This document shows, in pieces, positions 22,226 through 22,531 of a stretch of DNA of 22,531 nucleotides (positions are counted from its first letter, which is position 1; every line of letters starts with the position of its first letter). Source of the stretch: CAZTTH01 sp964615975 (GTDB taxonomy: Bacteria; Verrucomicrobiota; Lentisphaeria; JABSQK01; JAJFLO01); contig CAZTTH010000054.1 of NCBI GenBank assembly GCA_964615975.1, positions 1-22,531 on the forward strand, given 5' to 3'. The notes below the pieces were generated by a model that was not told where the DNA came from, ran no database searches, and worked only from the letters and a program-made list of their open reading frames with translations. The translations under genes and the position numbers were made by a program.

Positions 22226-22365
22226 AGGCTTTTTCGTGTGGTTCGACTGTTTCGCGTCAGCATCGTTGTCGCATGTGAGTGATGTTGCCAAAAAGTAGCT
22301 CACGCCAACGCGACTCACATCGTGGTTGAGATCATCTTGCTTGGCGCCTTTGCGTCTTGGCGTGA
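22226..22365 (+). repeat. Composite dispersed repeat, copy C, interrupted by about 68 bp
   Basis: It starts AGGCTTTTTCGTGTGGTTCG like copy B, reaches TTTCG at 22254, and resumes with TGGTTGAGATCATC at 22323. It then continues CTTGGCGCC, TTTGCGTCT and TGGCGTGA to 22365. The segment 22255-22322 is absent from copy B. It contains the imperfect inverted repeat ATGTGAGTGATGTTG / CAACGCGACTCACAT (12 of 15 positions) around an 18-nt loop. Confidence 0.75.
22255..22322. mobile_element. Small palindromic insertion inside repeat copy C
   Basis: Compared with copy B, about 68 bp interrupt the unit TTCG|TGGTT. A CG dinucleotide is present at both edges, so the exact boundary is ambiguous and a 2-bp target duplication is possible. 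The insert folds into a stem-loop through ATGTGAGT (22274-22281) and ACTCACAT (22313-22320). Its size and structure are like a REP-type or miniature palindromic element. It encodes nothing. Confidence 0.45.
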
Positions 22366-22475
22366 ACATGCTGTCCGAGTCAGAGGAATCGATTGCACAT
22401 TACAAATAGTAGCAGTTACCCCGGTTTACACGTTTTTTTCTGCCCATTGGCCATCTCCTGCAGGGTAAACGATTT

Positions 22476-22512
22476 ATCTGAAGTATTAAATCAATTAATC
22501 TAAAGTATAAAT
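22476..22512 (+). repeat. AT-rich imperfect direct repeat near the right edge
   Basis: ATCTGAAGTATTAAAT (22476-22491) and ATCTAAAGTATAAAT (22498-22512) are 22 bp apart and differ by one substitution and one gap. They may be paired binding sites ahead of a gene beyond the edge. There is no other support. Confidence 0.35.
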
Positions 22513-22531
22513 TTGATTTAAGAAATGATGT

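Noticed and set aside
22112..22369. Minus-strand open frame of 85 codons beginning MFTPRRKGAKQ
   Set aside because: Its first part is just the complement of the dispersed repeat copy C and its insertion; no family match or ribosome binding site.
1..22531. CRISPR array, tRNA or rRNA genes
   Set aside because: No regularly spaced repeats of 23-47 bp with unique spacers, no cloverleaf with a TTC-containing T arm and no rRNA core sequence were seen on reading both strands by eye.

Overview
The window reads as chromosomal DNA of a Gram-negative environmental bacterium: it has a phosphate-porin-type outer-membrane channel, lipoproteins with SPII lipoboxes, a Tat-exported TRAP binding protein and type IV pilus retraction ATPases. 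The paired PilT-like ATPases, the InhA-like enoyl reductase and short 9-nt-periodic dispersed repeats would suit a PVC-type lineage (Verrucomicrobiota, Lentisphaerota, Kiritimatiellota or Planctomycetota). That assignment is inference only, because the window holds no rRNA or other phylogenetic marker.

Layout. (1) 1-4420 is a defence and accessory segment on the minus strand. It holds the type I restriction subunit HsdR, then a KilA-N protein overlapping it by ATGA and cut by the left edge, and a VapBC-like Phd/PIN toxin-antitoxin pair with a near-consensus promoter placed for a leaderless mRNA. The hsdR part is visibly more GC-rich than the rest. (2) 4580-5130 holds a DUF3293 gene whose start codon lies inside a 9-nt-periodic repeat. 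(3) 5243-7896 is a two-gene minus-strand operon of PilT-family ATPases, one canonical and one degenerate with a long N-terminal extension. (4) 8102-14529 is mostly plus-strand metabolism: an orphan TRAP-type binding lipoprotein, FabI/InhA-like enoyl-ACP reductase, a small MORN-type lipoprotein on the minus strand, then bcp-pyrF-M42 peptidase-NAD kinase (three of these four junctions overlap or are close), and tag. (5) 14609-20128 is a plus-strand trio: a membrane hybrid histidine kinase, an OprO/OprP-type porin and a PhnD-like phosphate/phosphonate-binding protein with no ABC permease. (6) 20129-22531 is a decay zone: an Rhs C-terminal scrap, a doubtful transposase-like scrap, two composite dispersed repeats (one split by a roughly 68-bp insertion) and an Rpn-family nuclease gene interrupted by one in-frame TAA.

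How the genes work together. PilT-like ATPases would power pilus retraction with pilus genes elsewhere. Bcp, PyrF, NAD kinase, FabI and Tag are housekeeping. The best candidate for an undescribed functional unit is the kinase-porin-PhnD trio, which looks like a phosphorus (phosphate, phosphite or phosphonate) perception and uptake module in which the orphan binding protein might feed the sensor kinase rather than a transporter. No CRISPR array, tRNA, rRNA or intact insertion sequence was seen.
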